DNA of 64,000 nucleotides, from positions 372,001 to 436,000 of the forward strand of contig PKTK01000001.1 of assembly GCA_002869165.1 (NCBI GenBank). Reading direction: 5' to 3'. Source of the stretch: Candidatus Parcubacteria bacterium. Its GTDB lineage: Bacteria; Patescibacteria; ABY1; BM507; UBA12075. Position 1 is the first letter of the stretch; each line of letters begins with the position of its first letter. Of this stretch, positions 23,091 through 33,124 are shown in pieces. A program made the translations under genes and the position numbers. Below the pieces are notes generated by a model that had not been told where the DNA came from, did no database searches, and saw nothing but the letters and a program-made list of their open reading frames with translations.

Positions 23091-24002
23091 TTATGATTTT
23101 GAGTATTTTCTCACAGCCAAGAGGCTAGCAAGCATGATGATAATGGCTGATACTAGGAACTGAGTACCGAAAATTGTAAAAATATTTGAGTAAAAATAGT
23201 TAACTAGATCAACGTTGTAGCCTACAAAGAAAGCCTTGAGATATGGCTGGAGTAGTGCTAGAAACGGGTAGTAAAGAAACATGATAACAATAACACCAAT
23301 ACTAGAGTATATTAAGCTAGAAAAAAGATAAGGCATTTGTATGAACCAATTTGAAGCACCAACCAATCGCATAATGGTGATTTCCCTTCGGTGGGTATAG
23401 ATTGCCACCCTAACAGAATTGTAAACAACTAATAAGGTTATAAATACAAATATAGTGCTCAAAAAAATACCTGCTTCACTAACTCTTTCGGTAATACTGT
23501 TTATTTTTTCAAGCATAGACTCGTAGTTAGTGAAATTTTTTGACTCAATTATATTTGAATCAAGAGCATTTAACTGATTGATGAGATTATCAAATTCATT
23601 TAGATTGGCTGGTGTTATGATTATGGTGGGTGTTAATGGGTTTTGACCAAGCTCAGTTAATGATTGTAGAATCTCGGGATTGTCTTGGTGCTTGTCCTTG
23701 AAAAGTATCAAAGCCTCTTCCTTAGAGATATATCTAGTTTCTTTGACATTGCTGATTTGTCTTATTCTTGATTCTAATATTTCAATATCTTTTTCACTAG
23801 TATCAGGTTTGATAAATAAATTAATATCAATTTTATCTTTGATAGCACCGACAGCTGCATCCCCCACAACTTTCACAACCAGAATCATGTTAACGGTAAA
23901 AAGTGCTAATATTAGTATAATAATAGTAACTAAAGACAACCAAATATTTCGAAAAATATCCTGGAAAGAAAATTTTATTACTCTGGCAAAAGAAAGTATC
24001 AT
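23091..24002 (-). CDS. ftsX: Cell division protein FtsX
   Basis: The membrane half of the FtsEX ABC complex, which controls peptidoglycan hydrolases at the septum. In its 303 residues, one helix (about 20-45) precedes an extracytoplasmic domain (about 50-170) and three more helices follow (about 178-300). YISKEEALILFKDKHQDNP and YTHRREITIMRLVGAS are typical of the family. ftsE lies directly upstream on the same strand. Confidence 0.93.
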   Translation of the reverse strand: MILSFARVIKFSFQDIFRNIWLSLVTIIILILALFTVNMILVVKVVGDAAVGAIKDKIDINLFIKPDTSEKDIEILESRIRQISNVKETRYISKEEALILFKDKHQDNPEILQSLTELGQNPLTPTIIITPANLNEFDNLINQLNALDSNIIESKNFTNYESMLEKINSITERVSEAGIFLSTIFVFITLLVVYNSVRVAIYTHRREITIMRLVGASNWFIQMPYLFSSLIYSSIGVIVIMFLYYPFLALLQPYLKAFFVGYNVDLVNYFYSNIFTIFGTQFLVSAIIIMLASLLAVRKYSKS

Positions 24003-24068
24003 AGTTTGTAATAGTGGAATATTTTGTGCTCCCCCCCTTTTTTTTAAGAGAAGAAATTATATTATTGT

Positions 24069-24749
24069 TTAAAGTATATAACGACCAACTGCTTGGTCAG
24101 AAATTATAGTGCCATTATCTATGGTGACTACTCTCCTTTTTAGTCTGTTTACTATTTCCCTATTGTGAGTTACTAAAATAACAGTAGTGCCGAATTTGTT
24201 AATTCTTAGTAGTAGTTCAATTATTTCATTAGCATTTAGAGAATCAAGGTTGCCAGTAGGCTCATCAGCTAAAAGAATTTTGGGACGGTGAACCAAGGCT
24301 CTGGCTATGGCAGCTCTTTGGCTTTCTCCACCTGAAACTTCTTGGGGGTATCTATCCATTTTCTTCTGTAGCCCTACAATTTTCATTACATGAGGAACAA
24401 TTGTATTAATTTTTTTGCTGCTTCCTCCACACACTTGCATGGCAAATGCAACATTTTCAAAAAGTGTTTTTTTGTTTAGTAATTTAAAATCTTGAAATAT
24501 CACACCAATTTGTCTTCTGAGCATTGGTACTTCACTTTGAGTAATATCAGTGATATCCCAACCACCAATTGTAATGCTTCCCTTGTCTATTTTCTCGTCT
24601 CCTATCATTGTTTTTACCAGGGTGGTTTTTCCAGTTCCAGATTGCCCAACAATAGAAACAAACTCTCCTGGTTTGATGTGGAGGTTTATCCTATTTAAAG
24701 CAGTAATGTTTTCTGAATATAATTTTATAACGTTTTCAAATTTTATCAT
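24069..24749 (-). CDS. ftsE: Cell division ATP-binding protein FtsE
   Basis: ABC ATPase partner of FtsX, 226 residues. Walker A GQSGTGKTT is at 35-43, the ABC signature is VSGGESQRAAIARAL, and Walker B is ILLADEPTGNLD, followed by the H-loop THN. Ordered before ftsX as in most bacteria, with 66 bases between them, and five bases after the D,D-peptidase gene, so an operon is likely. Confidence 0.95.
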   Translation of the reverse strand: MIKFENVIKLYSENITALNRINLHIKPGEFVSIVGQSGTGKTTLVKTMIGDEKIDKGSITIGGWDITDITQSEVPMLRRQIGVIFQDFKLLNKKTLFENVAFAMQVCGGSSKKINTIVPHVMKIVGLQKKMDRYPQEVSGGESQRAAIARALVHRPKILLADEPTGNLDSLNANEIIELLLRINKFGTTVILVTHNREIVNRLKRRVVTIDNGTIISDQAVGRYIL

Positions 24750-24754
24750 ACTAG

Positions 24755-26320
24755 TTAAATTCTTTGACTGTATTTGATTAGCTTTTCATTTTCTCTAAAA
24801 CTGGTAGCTCTATCAGGAGATCCAAAAGTTACAACAATCACAGATTTAGTGTCAGAGATCTTTACTTTGGTAACCAGGCAATAGAGTGCTTCATCCAGGT
24901 AGCCTGTTTTTGATCCTTCAATGTTGTAAAGATTTTGTTTTATTATCTGATTGGTGTTTCGAATGCGCTTATGTACTTCGTATTCTAAGGTGTCAAATTC
25001 GTATTCTGGAGTTACGCTAACAGAAGCCAAAAACTCATTAGCAAAGACATTTTTAGCTATTATGGCATAGTCATGGGCTGTAGTATAATTGAGCGGAGCT
25101 AGGCCGGTTGGCTCTATGAAATTGGTAGAAGTTGCACCCCAGGACGCGACAAGATCATTCATTTTTTGAATAAATACAGCTCTTGATAGACCGCTATTTC
25201 TTACTAGTGTTTCTACGGCATTATTTGCTGATCCCACTAGAGCTGAATAAACTAGATTTTCTGCAGTAAGTTTCTCACCATCTCCTAGTTCAAGTTCTGC
25301 TGATTCCCATGGTTTGCACCATTCGTAGTTGTATTGTGCGTCTTGACTTGAATATGTTACTATTTCATCTAAATCATCTTTTACAGTTAAATAAGTATAA
25401 ATTGATATAATCTTAGTTAAACTTGCCAAAGGTATTTTCTTGTTTACGTCTTGCTCAAACAATACTTCTCCAGTGTTTGCGTCTATTATAATAGAAGATG
25501 TGGCAATAGGCTCAGGTTTCGTGCTTACAACATCTGGGTGAACGCCCATGATATATCCTTCGTCATCAGCAACGATTTCAAGTGGTTCAATAGAAACATT
25601 AATAATTCCCTCACTTAGATCAGCAATTTTAGCAAAAGCTAATTTATCTAAATCTATGGGTCTATCCGGGAAAATAGATCTATCTGGGCCGTAGTCATTA
25701 ATTTCAACATCTACAAACTTGTCATTGTCTAGATTTGTAACTCTTAGTCTTGATCCTTTAGGAAAATCAGGGCTAGCAGCAAACAAGCCACCTTTATAAG
25801 CATACCAACTTGCTTTTCCCTTGTTTAGGGTATCAGGAAATGAAAAAACAGCAATTCTGGCATAAGGTAAGTGGATCAAAGATCTTACGAATTGCTCCTC
25901 AGGAAAATCTTTGGTTGGTAATGGTCGCCAAGAAGAAAAATTCTTATCATAAAAAAATACTTGTTTGTATTTAGAAATCTCTTCTTCGTAATCTAATTGT
26001 ATATAAAATGGCTTATGATCATCATAGGCCGCTTTGTTTTTGAATTCAAATTGATAAACTGAACTCACTCTATCAAGACTCCAGGGCATAGGAAGTTCTT
26101 CGTGAAGTTCGATTACTTCAACAGGGGTTGAGCTACTTAGTATTCCGGGGACTAGTGAAAGCTTGATTGCGTCCTCAAAGGCTGTCACTGTGTAACCTTT
26201 GGCAATAGTTTCTTTGTCTAATCTGATAGAAAAAACTTTGTTTTCAGAAGTCTGAGCAAAAATTAATACCGGGAAAAAAAGAACAAATAAAAAAATAAGG
26301 GTGTTTAGGGATTTTTTCAT
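24755..26320 (-). CDS. Exported DPBB (RlpA-like)-D,D-carboxypeptidase (S11) fusion
   Basis: 521 residues with a signal peptide (1-22). Residues about 170-250 form an RlpA-like double-psi barrel: GKASWYAYKGGLFAASPDFP, RLRVTNL, VEINDYGPD and PIDLDKLAFAKI. The Asp of the NDxGP loop is kept, but the usual catalytic His before the LPxGT-like segment is absent. The C-terminal half is a penicillin-binding S11 peptidase: PLASLTK (Ser-x-x-Lys), VGSANNAVE (SxN) and EGSKTGYLD (KTG). It likely trims peptidoglycan stem peptides outside the cell. Its position before ftsE-ftsX fits septal wall remodelling. Confidence 0.87.
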   Translation of the reverse strand: MKKSLNTLIFLFVLFFPVLIFAQTSENKVFSIRLDKETIAKGYTVTAFEDAIKLSLVPGILSSSTPVEVIELHEELPMPWSLDRVSSVYQFEFKNKAAYDDHKPFYIQLDYEEEISKYKQVFFYDKNFSSWRPLPTKDFPEEQFVRSLIHLPYARIAVFSFPDTLNKGKASWYAYKGGLFAASPDFPKGSRLRVTNLDNDKFVDVEINDYGPDRSIFPDRPIDLDKLAFAKIADLSEGIINVSIEPLEIVADDEGYIMGVHPDVVSTKPEPIATSSIIIDANTGEVLFEQDVNKKIPLASLTKIISIYTYLTVKDDLDEIVTYSSQDAQYNYEWCKPWESAELELGDGEKLTAENLVYSALVGSANNAVETLVRNSGLSRAVFIQKMNDLVASWGATSTNFIEPTGLAPLNYTTAHDYAIIAKNVFANEFLASVSVTPEYEFDTLEYEVHKRIRNTNQIIKQNLYNIEGSKTGYLDEALYCLVTKVKISDTKSVIVVTFGSPDRATSFRENEKLIKYSQRI

Positions 26321-26394
26321 ATTTTGCAGATTCTTTTTATTTTTTAATTATTTTCGTATTAATTATAACATATTTAGAAAAAAAGAAACAGACT

Positions 26395-27732
26395 CTAAAA
26401 GTTAACTAATGACCAATAATTATACATCATTGACTCGTCATATAAGTATTTTTCCAAGCTAATGTTTGGGATATACACATAAGAGATTGAAGTGCTCTCG
26501 CTATTTTTGTCAAAACAGTGAGCAATATAGTATCCAGATTTTGTGACAATAATGTCGGAGGTTTCGTTCTTTTTTAGGTCTATGACATCATTAGCAAATT
26601 CATAATCATCTAATTTGTTTCTATATACAGTTGCCTGACCAACATCACCTAGTTTGCTAGCGGTTTTTATGAAATTGCCTTCTTCAGTAATAAGTTTTTT
26701 TATTTTAGAAATTCGGTTATAGGGAGCAAAGTTTATTTCTTCGTCATATATAATTTGTTCCTTAAGAGAATCTATATCGCTAGTTGAATATTTTAGAAAT
26801 AACTTATTTAAGATTATTTGTTTTGCTAGATAAGTATGGAATTTTTCTGTACTATTGGAAGCAGTGTATTGTTCTTGGATTTTTTGATATTCTTTCAAAT
26901 TCATTATGCCATCAGAACTAATAATAGCTGGTATGGTTAATCTATTGGTAATAGCTCTTAAAAATTTACTTTGGTTTGAATAATTCAAAAGCACAAATGC
27001 AAGTATCATGTAGACAAGAACAATAATAAGTAACACAATAATTACTAATTTTAAGCTATGTATGCACTTATTTTTTAGATTTATATAAAACTGTTTAGAA
27101 TTGTTTTTGAAATTTTTCCATTTTGCCTTAGCTTTTTCTTTTTTAAGTATAGCCTCCTCTTCTTTTTTCTTTTTTTGTTTTTCCTCGTCTTGCTTTTTTT
27201 TCTTTTTTAGCTCTTCCTTTTCTTTTAGTCTTTTTGCTTTTTCATTTTCTCTTTTCTTTTGTAGTGTTAATTTTTCTTCCTCTTTTTTCTTTTTTTCTTC
27301 TTCTTTTATTCTTTCTTTTTCCTTCTTTTCCTGTTCAGTTTTTAATTTATTGCTTTCGTTATTTTTCCTTTTTTTAACTCTTTTCTTCTCGGCTTTTTTG
27401 TCGAGCTCTATTTTAGGGGGTGGACTTTTTTTCTTTTCTTCAGAAATACTTTCATTGTTTAACCCTTTACCTTCTTCTTCATTGGCTATCTCTTGATCAA
27501 TGTTTAGTTTAGCCTTTTTAATCTTAACAGGATCTATTTTATTTTCTTCTTTTATTTTTTCTTTGTCGGGTTTTCTTCTCAATCCAAAAACACCATCAAG
27601 CATCTTTTCGCCTTGTGCTTTAGGTTTTGGTTTTTGCTCAGCTTCTTCGACAATAGAATCAAGGACAATTCGTCTTGATTTGTTAATGTCTCCTGGATTT
27701 ATTTTTTTTATTCCGTCTACTAGTTTGTCCAT
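26395..27732 (-). CDS. Membrane-anchored SurA/PPIase-like protein with very long charged N-terminus
   Basis: 445 residues. The first 215 are extremely Lys/Glu-rich and low in complexity, probably a cytoplasmic coiled coil. One membrane helix (about 227-252) leads to an extracytoplasmic part. That part resembles a SurA N-terminal chaperone region and a reduced parvulin-type domain (EGNFIKTASKLGDVGQ, KKNETSDIIVTKSGYYIAHC). Key parvulin residues cannot all be placed, so it may be a chaperone only. The gene starts three bases after the extended end of the FtsB-like frame. Confidence 0.65.
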   Translation of the reverse strand: MDKLVDGIKKINPGDINKSRRIVLDSIVEEAEQKPKPKAQGEKMLDGVFGLRRKPDKEKIKEENKIDPVKIKKAKLNIDQEIANEEEGKGLNNESISEEKKKSPPPKIELDKKAEKKRVKKRKNNESNKLKTEQEKKEKERIKEEEKKKKEEEKLTLQKKRENEKAKRLKEKEELKKKKKQDEEKQKKKKEEEAILKKEKAKAKWKNFKNNSKQFYINLKNKCIHSLKLVIIVLLIIVLVYMILAFVLLNYSNQSKFLRAITNRLTIPAIISSDGIMNLKEYQKIQEQYTASNSTEKFHTYLAKQIILNKLFLKYSTSDIDSLKEQIIYDEEINFAPYNRISKIKKLITEEGNFIKTASKLGDVGQATVYRNKLDDYEFANDVIDLKKNETSDIIVTKSGYYIAHCFDKNSESTSISYVYIPNISLEKYLYDESMMYNYWSLVNF

Positions 27733-27734
27733 AT

Positions 27735-28157
27735 TTAATTAAAAAAATAGTTAAGCCATTTTTTGTAATTAGGGGTTTCCTTCTTTCTGTTTGCTTCTTC
27801 CAATCCTTTTATGTTGTAGATACTATTGCTTGTTTCTTCGGTTTTTTTTATTTGTACATCTTCATCTTTTATAATTACTACACTTTCCCCTTCTTTTTTT
27901 TAGTTTAGATTTAATTTGGCTTGTTCCTCAATAAATTCGTCAGAATTCAGATAACCTATCAAGCCTTCGAGCTCTGTATTTTTTCCTTCAAGTTTTGCAA
28001 TCTCTTCTTCTAGTTTGTTTTTTTCGTCATTAACTTCAAATTGTTTTTTGATATTTGAAAACAGTGGTATACCAATAAGAATAATTATTAGCAAACCTAA
28101 AAGTGTAAATGTCATTTGACTAAATAATAACTTGTGTATTCTGAATTTCTTTTTCAT
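27735..28157 (-). pseudogene. FtsB/DivIC-like septum protein with an in-frame TAA
   Basis: From MKKKFRIHKLLF (28157) the frame encodes a basic N-terminus, one membrane helix (about 17-38) and a coiled coil, then EEQAKLNLN and TAA at 27900-27902. In the same frame KKEGESVVIIKDEDVQ follows, then PNYKKWLNYFFN and a stop at 27735-27737. This is the tail typical of CPR DivIC/FtsB proteins (KKPGExVVVI...WxxWxxYFF). The next gene starts three bases later, so the full frame is the true gene unit. Whether the protein ends at the TAA or is read through is unknown; the coiled coil needed for FtsL pairing would survive. The 5' end overlaps the P-type ATPase gene by 38 bases. Confidence 0.75.
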
Positions 28158-30852
28158 TCTTTTTACTTTTCTTAATGTTTTGAGTAAAGTGTAGCTTAAC
28201 AAGTTCTGTAAGTGCAACTCCAATTAGACCAAACAAAAATGGGATAGACCATTCTTTTAGACTAAGATCAACAGTTGACATTAGTTTTTGCAGAGGAGCC
28301 CACTCAACAGCTAAGTACAATAAAGTGAAGCTCATAGCAACTGACAAAATAAGGAGTGGATTTGAAAATGGATTACAACGCCAGATTGGTGTATGAAAGT
28401 GACGAAAACTAAATATTGCCATTAATGATTTAACGCCTAGAGTTGCAAAAATGATTGTTTGTAAAATTGGTAGCAACTCAGGATCCCCTTTCCAGTTATA
28501 ATATAAGATATAAAAAAATGCAAAAATAAGTACATCACGAAAAATACCAACACCAAAGATCATCCATTTCATTTCATTATTTAGAAGAGCTTCGTTGTTT
28601 TTGATCGGTTTTTGTTTCATGATGGATTTATCTGATCCTTCGAAAGCTAATGAAAAGTGAGAAAATCCATCATTTATAATATTTATCCAAAGAATTTGAA
28701 CCGGCAATATAGCAAGAGGAGTTCGGAATATAATTGAGCCAACTATTAAAATAATCTCAGAAAAACTATCAGAAATCAAATAAGTGATTACTTTTCTGAT
28801 ATTACGAAAAATAGTTCGTCCTTGTTTGATCGCAGCAAGGATTGTTTTGAAATTGTCATCAAGTAAAACAAGATCAGAAGTTTCTTTGGCGATATCTGTT
28901 CCTGTCCCGAGTGAGATACCAATATCAGCAGCTTTTAAGGCTGGTGAATCATTTATACCATCTCCGGTCATGGCTACAATTTCTCCATGGTCTTGAAGCG
29001 CCCTTACAACTCGAAGTTTGTGATGAGGACTTACTCGAGCATATAGGTTGATTTTTTTTAACTTCTTTTTTAGTTCTTCATCAGATATGATTTCCAAATC
29101 ATTACCAGTAAGGATGTTCTCATCATTAACATCCATTCCAACTTCTGAAGCAATTGCTTTAGCGGTGAGTTTATGGTCACCAGTAATAAGAATGGGTCTA
29201 ATACCTGCTTCCTTGGCTACTCTGATTGTTTCCTTGGCTTCTTCTCTAAGAGGGTCTTTTATGGCTATAAAACCGATAAAAGTAATCTCATTATTTATTT
29301 CATGCCAATTAATTTCCTTGTTTTCAGTATATATAATATGGTCTTTTTTAATATTCTTAAGCGCAACACCAATCACTCTCAAACCTTGTGAAGTCATTTT
29401 TTCATATGTTTTGGTAAGTTTGTGCTTGTGCTCATCATTTAGGGTGGTTACTACTCCTTGGTGATAAAAATTAACAGAGCGCTCAAAAAGTTTTTCAGGC
29501 GCACCTTTTTGATAAAGAATAAAATCATCATCTTTGTTTTGATGAAGGCTAAGCATGTACTTTTTTTCAGAGTCAAATGGTAATTTTGCTACCAGCCTTT
29601 CATTTTTTAGTAGCTCATCTTTTTTTAGTCCAGATTGAATCGCTGCTGACAGAAGAGCAGTTTCAGTGGATGAGCCGATAAATTTCCAGTCACTTAGGGC
29701 ATTGTCAGGATTTTCAATATTAGCATCATTACACATCATACCAACTTGCAAGGCAAGGCTAACAATTTTAGCTTCTTTATTGTCCTGTCTAGAACCTGGG
29801 TTACTTATTTCAAATTCTTTCTCGCCAATAACAATATGATTTACTTTCATTTCACCTTTTGTCAAGGTCCCTGTTTTATCAGTACAGATTACTGTAACTG
29901 AGCCTAGTGTTTCAGCAGCAATTAATTTTCTGGTTAGAGCTTTTTTCTTAAGAATTCTTTGCATTCCTAAAGCAAGAATAAATGTGATAGCAACTGTTAA
30001 ACCTTCAGGTATTGAAGCAACCCCAACGGCAACACCAGTTTCTATCATATCAAAAAGTCCCCTTCCTTGTATTAGCCCTGCCAAGACAATCAAAGTACAT
30101 ATAACTACAAAAATAGCCCCCAAGGATCTAGAAAAATCTTCCAAACGTTTTTGTAAAGGAGTTTTTTCTTCTTTAGCTTCTCTAACTAAACTAGCTATTT
30201 TGCCAATCTCGGTCTTTTCTCCCGTAGTAGTTACCACTGCGGTTCCCGAACCATGAATAATTAAAGTACCAGCAAAAACCATATTAGACCTATCTCCTAG
30301 TGGAGCCCCTGCGGGTAAAACTTCTATGTTTTTTTTACTCGGTATGGATTCACCAGTTAGGGCAGACTCATTTATCTGAAGTTCGTTTGTTATTATTAAT
30401 CTTGCATCACACGGCACTTTGTTACCAGCTTTTAAAGCAATAATATCACCAGGAACTAGATCCTTGGTTAAAATTTCATGTTCTTTTCCTTCTCTGAAAA
30501 CAATAGCTTTGTGATCAGACATTTTTTTTAATTTTTGCAATGCTTGATTTGCCTTGTTTTCTTGAAAAAATCCCAATAGCACGTTAATAATTACAGCGGT
30601 AAAAATCACTATTGCTTCTTTGCCAGCGCCAATAATCAAAGATAAACCACCAGTGAAAAGCAGGATATAAATTAGGGTATTTTTAAACTGAGAAATAAAA
30701 ATAGTAAGCATGCCAATAGGTTTTTGCTCACTAAGTTTGTTTTCTCCGTATTTTTTTATTCTTTTTTTTGCTTCTTCGTAGTCAATTCCCTTTTCACTTG
30801 TCTCTAATTCTTTGAAAATCTCTTTAAGATTTTGTGAATGAAAGTCTGCCAT
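28120..30852 (-). CDS. P-type cation-transporting ATPase (P2 type, Ca2+-ATPase-like)
   Basis: 910 residues, full length. The N-terminal cation-ATPase domain is followed by the actuator TGES, the membrane motif PEGL (VASIPEGLTVAI), the phosphorylation site DKTGTLT, the nucleotide domain, TGDGINDSPALK in the P domain, and a C-terminal six-helix cation ATPase region. In the sixth helix LWINIINDGFSHFSLAFE stands where Ca2+ pumps have NLVTDGLPA. Asn and Asp are kept but the Thr is changed, so ion specificity is uncertain. It probably exports Ca2+ or Mn2+. Confidence 0.9.
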   Translation of the reverse strand: MADFHSQNLKEIFKELETSEKGIDYEEAKKRIKKYGENKLSEQKPIGMLTIFISQFKNTLIYILLFTGGLSLIIGAGKEAIVIFTAVIINVLLGFFQENKANQALQKLKKMSDHKAIVFREGKEHEILTKDLVPGDIIALKAGNKVPCDARLIITNELQINESALTGESIPSKKNIEVLPAGAPLGDRSNMVFAGTLIIHGSGTAVVTTTGEKTEIGKIASLVREAKEEKTPLQKRLEDFSRSLGAIFVVICTLIVLAGLIQGRGLFDMIETGVAVGVASIPEGLTVAITFILALGMQRILKKKALTRKLIAAETLGSVTVICTDKTGTLTKGEMKVNHIVIGEKEFEISNPGSRQDNKEAKIVSLALQVGMMCNDANIENPDNALSDWKFIGSSTETALLSAAIQSGLKKDELLKNERLVAKLPFDSEKKYMLSLHQNKDDDFILYQKGAPEKLFERSVNFYHQGVVTTLNDEHKHKLTKTYEKMTSQGLRVIGVALKNIKKDHIIYTENKEINWHEINNEITFIGFIAIKDPLREEAKETIRVAKEAGIRPILITGDHKLTAKAIASEVGMDVNDENILTGNDLEIISDEELKKKLKKINLYARVSPHHKLRVVRALQDHGEIVAMTGDGINDSPALKAADIGISLGTGTDIAKETSDLVLLDDNFKTILAAIKQGRTIFRNIRKVITYLISDSFSEIILIVGSIIFRTPLAILPVQILWINIINDGFSHFSLAFEGSDKSIMKQKPIKNNEALLNNEMKWMIFGVGIFRDVLIFAFFYILYYNWKGDPELLPILQTIIFATLGVKSLMAIFSFRHFHTPIWRCNPFSNPLLILSVAMSFTLLYLAVEWAPLQKLMSTVDLSLKEWSIPFLFGLIGVALTELVKLHFTQNIKKSKKNEKEIQNTQVII

Positions 30853-30896
30853 AATATAATTTACCCTTTAATTTAATAAAGAGTTTTTCTGTAATA

Positions 30897-30925
30897 AAAA
30901 AAGTTATAATTAAATTAATTATAAC
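30897..30925 (-). terminator. AT-only hairpin upstream of the GT2 stop region
   Basis: GTTATAATTAA and TTAATTATAAC flank one base (30903-30925). On the minus strand TTTTTTTATT follows, so it fits a terminator of the glycosyltransferase gene ending at 30951. Confidence 0.55.
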
Positions 30926-30950
30926 ATTTTTACGTATTTTTTCCAAATTT

Positions 30951-32510
30951 TTATCTACTTTTTGGAGTAACCTTGAAACCAAGGTATTTCCCCATCATCA
31001 ACCTACTTTGAGCCTCTAAACCTGGTACTGAACCAAAAATTATTATACTAAGAGGCAAAAATAACCATTGACCTAGCATAACCAGATATTTTAATACTGA
31101 AAGATGTTTTGGTTTTTTGGGTAAAAGTAAAGTTGATAAAATGGCAGAAAAAACAAGGCCAGACATAGCAAGAGTCATTAAAGTTCTCGTAATTGCTGGT
31201 AGATTAGCAGAAAGAGTAGTGGAATTAAAGCTATCTCCACCGAAAAATAGCGGAAACCAGCCAATCACACCTATAATAAGAGCATTTGTTGCCCAAGAAT
31301 GGAATCCGTACAGCTGAACAAGAATTCTACCTACGAACTTCTTCATTGGAATCTGTCCTTTTAGCTTATAGGTATTAAACATTAAATATGGTAAATTTTC
31401 TACCCCCCACCCCCAACGCCTTTGTTGGATATACAGGGCCTTGGCTGTTTCCTTAAACGAGGCATCCATAGTTACATCCATGGAAACAGGATAATACATG
31501 GGTTCAACTGTATAATCTCCTTTGTAATAACAAAAACAGTGCCAAAAAATTCTGGAATCTTCTGAAACCATTGTTTTAGACCAGAATCCAATATCAACCA
31601 AAGCTTGCCAGGTCATGGAATGGGACGAGTAAGTAGCAAGCTTTTCTTGTCTAATCTGTTGCATCATTTGCCAAAAAGTATTTGAGCTAGCAGCAACTCG
31701 AGCAAAGAATGGGGCTTGCCAAACATTATTGTGATATACAGGTATTGGTTGATAACTTGCTCGATATTGATTTTTATTGGTTAAGAATCTATATGCAAGA
31801 TTAAAAAAATAATCAGGATAGATAATGGTATCGATATCAAAAACGCTTACCAATATTTTGTCATAGTCAAGCTTCTCTTTGTCTACATAGTCATTTTTAA
31901 TAATTTGTGCAGCCCAAGCCTGGTTAGCACCTTTGCCTTTTAATTCACCTTCAATGCCGTCTGGGTGAATGCTTAAAATAAATTTTTTAAAAAGACCTTT
32001 GTACTGTTCTTTTATTTTTTTGGCATTTTCAAGTATCTCAAGTCCTCCTCTTTCTTCTATTGTTAAAACCAAAACAATGTTTTTGCTTGGATATTTTCCA
32101 TTTATTATTGACTGGATGCTAGTATTAATAACTTCATAACTTTCGTTGTAGGCTGGGAAAATAACAATTTGAAGTAAGTCTTCCCAATTAAGTTTCTTAA
32201 TACCAGATTTAGTTTTAATGTCTATACTACCTAAATTCTGACATTTTTTCTGCCAATCAAACTTTATGTTTTTTTTCATCTTAATGTAAGAAGATGCTAA
32301 ATGAATACCAAGATACAATACCAGAAGTAACCAATAAACATCAAAAGCAATTATAAAAAAAGCAATATAAACAGGAAAAACAAAAGATAAAACGGTTAAA
32401 AGAAACAAAGTCAACCACGATAAAAAGCCTGGAAATATTTCCAGGATTCTATATAATTTATAGTCTTTGCCACTTAATTCATCTGCGCGTCCAATTTTTA
32501 AGTAATCCAT
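30951..32510 (-). CDS. Membrane glycosyltransferase family 2, cellulose-synthase-like
   Basis: 519 residues. Two N-terminal helices (about 33-75) lead to a cytoplasmic GT-A domain. It holds VFPAYNES, a DID metal motif (VSVFDIDTI), and QQRRWGWGVEN, the Q(Q/R)xRW signature of processive glycan synthases. At least four helices follow at the C-terminus. It probably makes or extends a surface polysaccharide. The DUF1361 gene upstream overlaps its start by 13 bases. Confidence 0.85.
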   Translation of the reverse strand: MDYLKIGRADELSGKDYKLYRILEIFPGFLSWLTLFLLTVLSFVFPVYIAFFIIAFDVYWLLLVLYLGIHLASSYIKMKKNIKFDWQKKCQNLGSIDIKTKSGIKKLNWEDLLQIVIFPAYNESYEVINTSIQSIINGKYPSKNIVLVLTIEERGGLEILENAKKIKEQYKGLFKKFILSIHPDGIEGELKGKGANQAWAAQIIKNDYVDKEKLDYDKILVSVFDIDTIIYPDYFFNLAYRFLTNKNQYRASYQPIPVYHNNVWQAPFFARVAASSNTFWQMMQQIRQEKLATYSSHSMTWQALVDIGFWSKTMVSEDSRIFWHCFCYYKGDYTVEPMYYPVSMDVTMDASFKETAKALYIQQRRWGWGVENLPYLMFNTYKLKGQIPMKKFVGRILVQLYGFHSWATNALIIGVIGWFPLFFGGDSFNSTTLSANLPAITRTLMTLAMSGLVFSAILSTLLLPKKPKHLSVLKYLVMLGQWLFLPLSIIIFGSVPGLEAQSRLMMGKYLGFKVTPKSR

Positions 32511-33121
32511 TTTTTGGCTAATTTTAATTTATTTATTGGAATGAATAATATCTTAGCAAGATAATAAAGGAAATACAAGCCAATAGTAAAAGCTATTAAA
32601 TTATGTTGATTTTCAGCTAACATTAAATAAGAAAATATTGCATCTACAACATTGGTGAAGTTAAAGATTACATCCCAGGTATTAAGTCTTTCGGTTAAGC
32701 CAATTAGTAAGCCGAGAGAAATAATTGGAGTTATTATAACTGGAAATAACTTAGCAAAGTTTTTGGAAAGTACTTTTGAGAGGTATACTCTTATTTGATC
32801 GATCATATAAAAGTAAAACACCCAACCTAACAGTCCAAAAATAAAAAAGAATATTATATGCCAGGCATTATTAGTACAGATATTTGTCTGACTTACCTCA
32901 CAAAAACCATTTATATGCCGAATATCAACAATCATATATGGTGCATTGGGTGAAAAAATTAACCAAACAAAAAATGTTATAAATTGCAAAAATGACTTGA
33001 ATTTATAATTTGATTTGTATAGTTTGATTAACAAATAACCTAAAAAAAAGGGTGTTAAACCAAGTAAGATATTTACAAACACAAAATAGACTGGGTAATC
33101 CCCTACATATATGTCAAACAT
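32498..33121 (-). CDS. DUF1361 membrane protein
   Basis: 207 residues with six predicted helices. WLIFSPNAPYMIVDIRHI and the late LNTWDVIF match DUF1361 (LPNAPYxxTD, NSWD). Function unknown. The gene lies between the HerA/TraG-like ATPase (3-base gap) and the glycosyltransferase (overlap), so all are probably one transcript. Confidence 0.8.
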   Translation of the reverse strand: MFDIYVGDYPVYFVFVNILLGLTPFFLGYLLIKLYKSNYKFKSFLQFITFFVWLIFSPNAPYMIVDIRHINGFCEVSQTNICTNNAWHIIFFFIFGLLGWVFYFYMIDQIRVYLSKVLSKNFAKLFPVIITPIISLGLLIGLTERLNTWDVIFNFTNVVDAIFSYLMLAENQHNLIAFTIGLYFLYYLAKILFIPINKLKLAKKWIT

Positions 33122-33124
33122 AAT

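Noticed and set aside
27101..27496. Plus-strand ORF of 131 codons rich in Phe and Ser
   Set aside because: It is the complement of the Lys/Glu-rich coding region of the SurA-like gene, with no ribosome site or domain.
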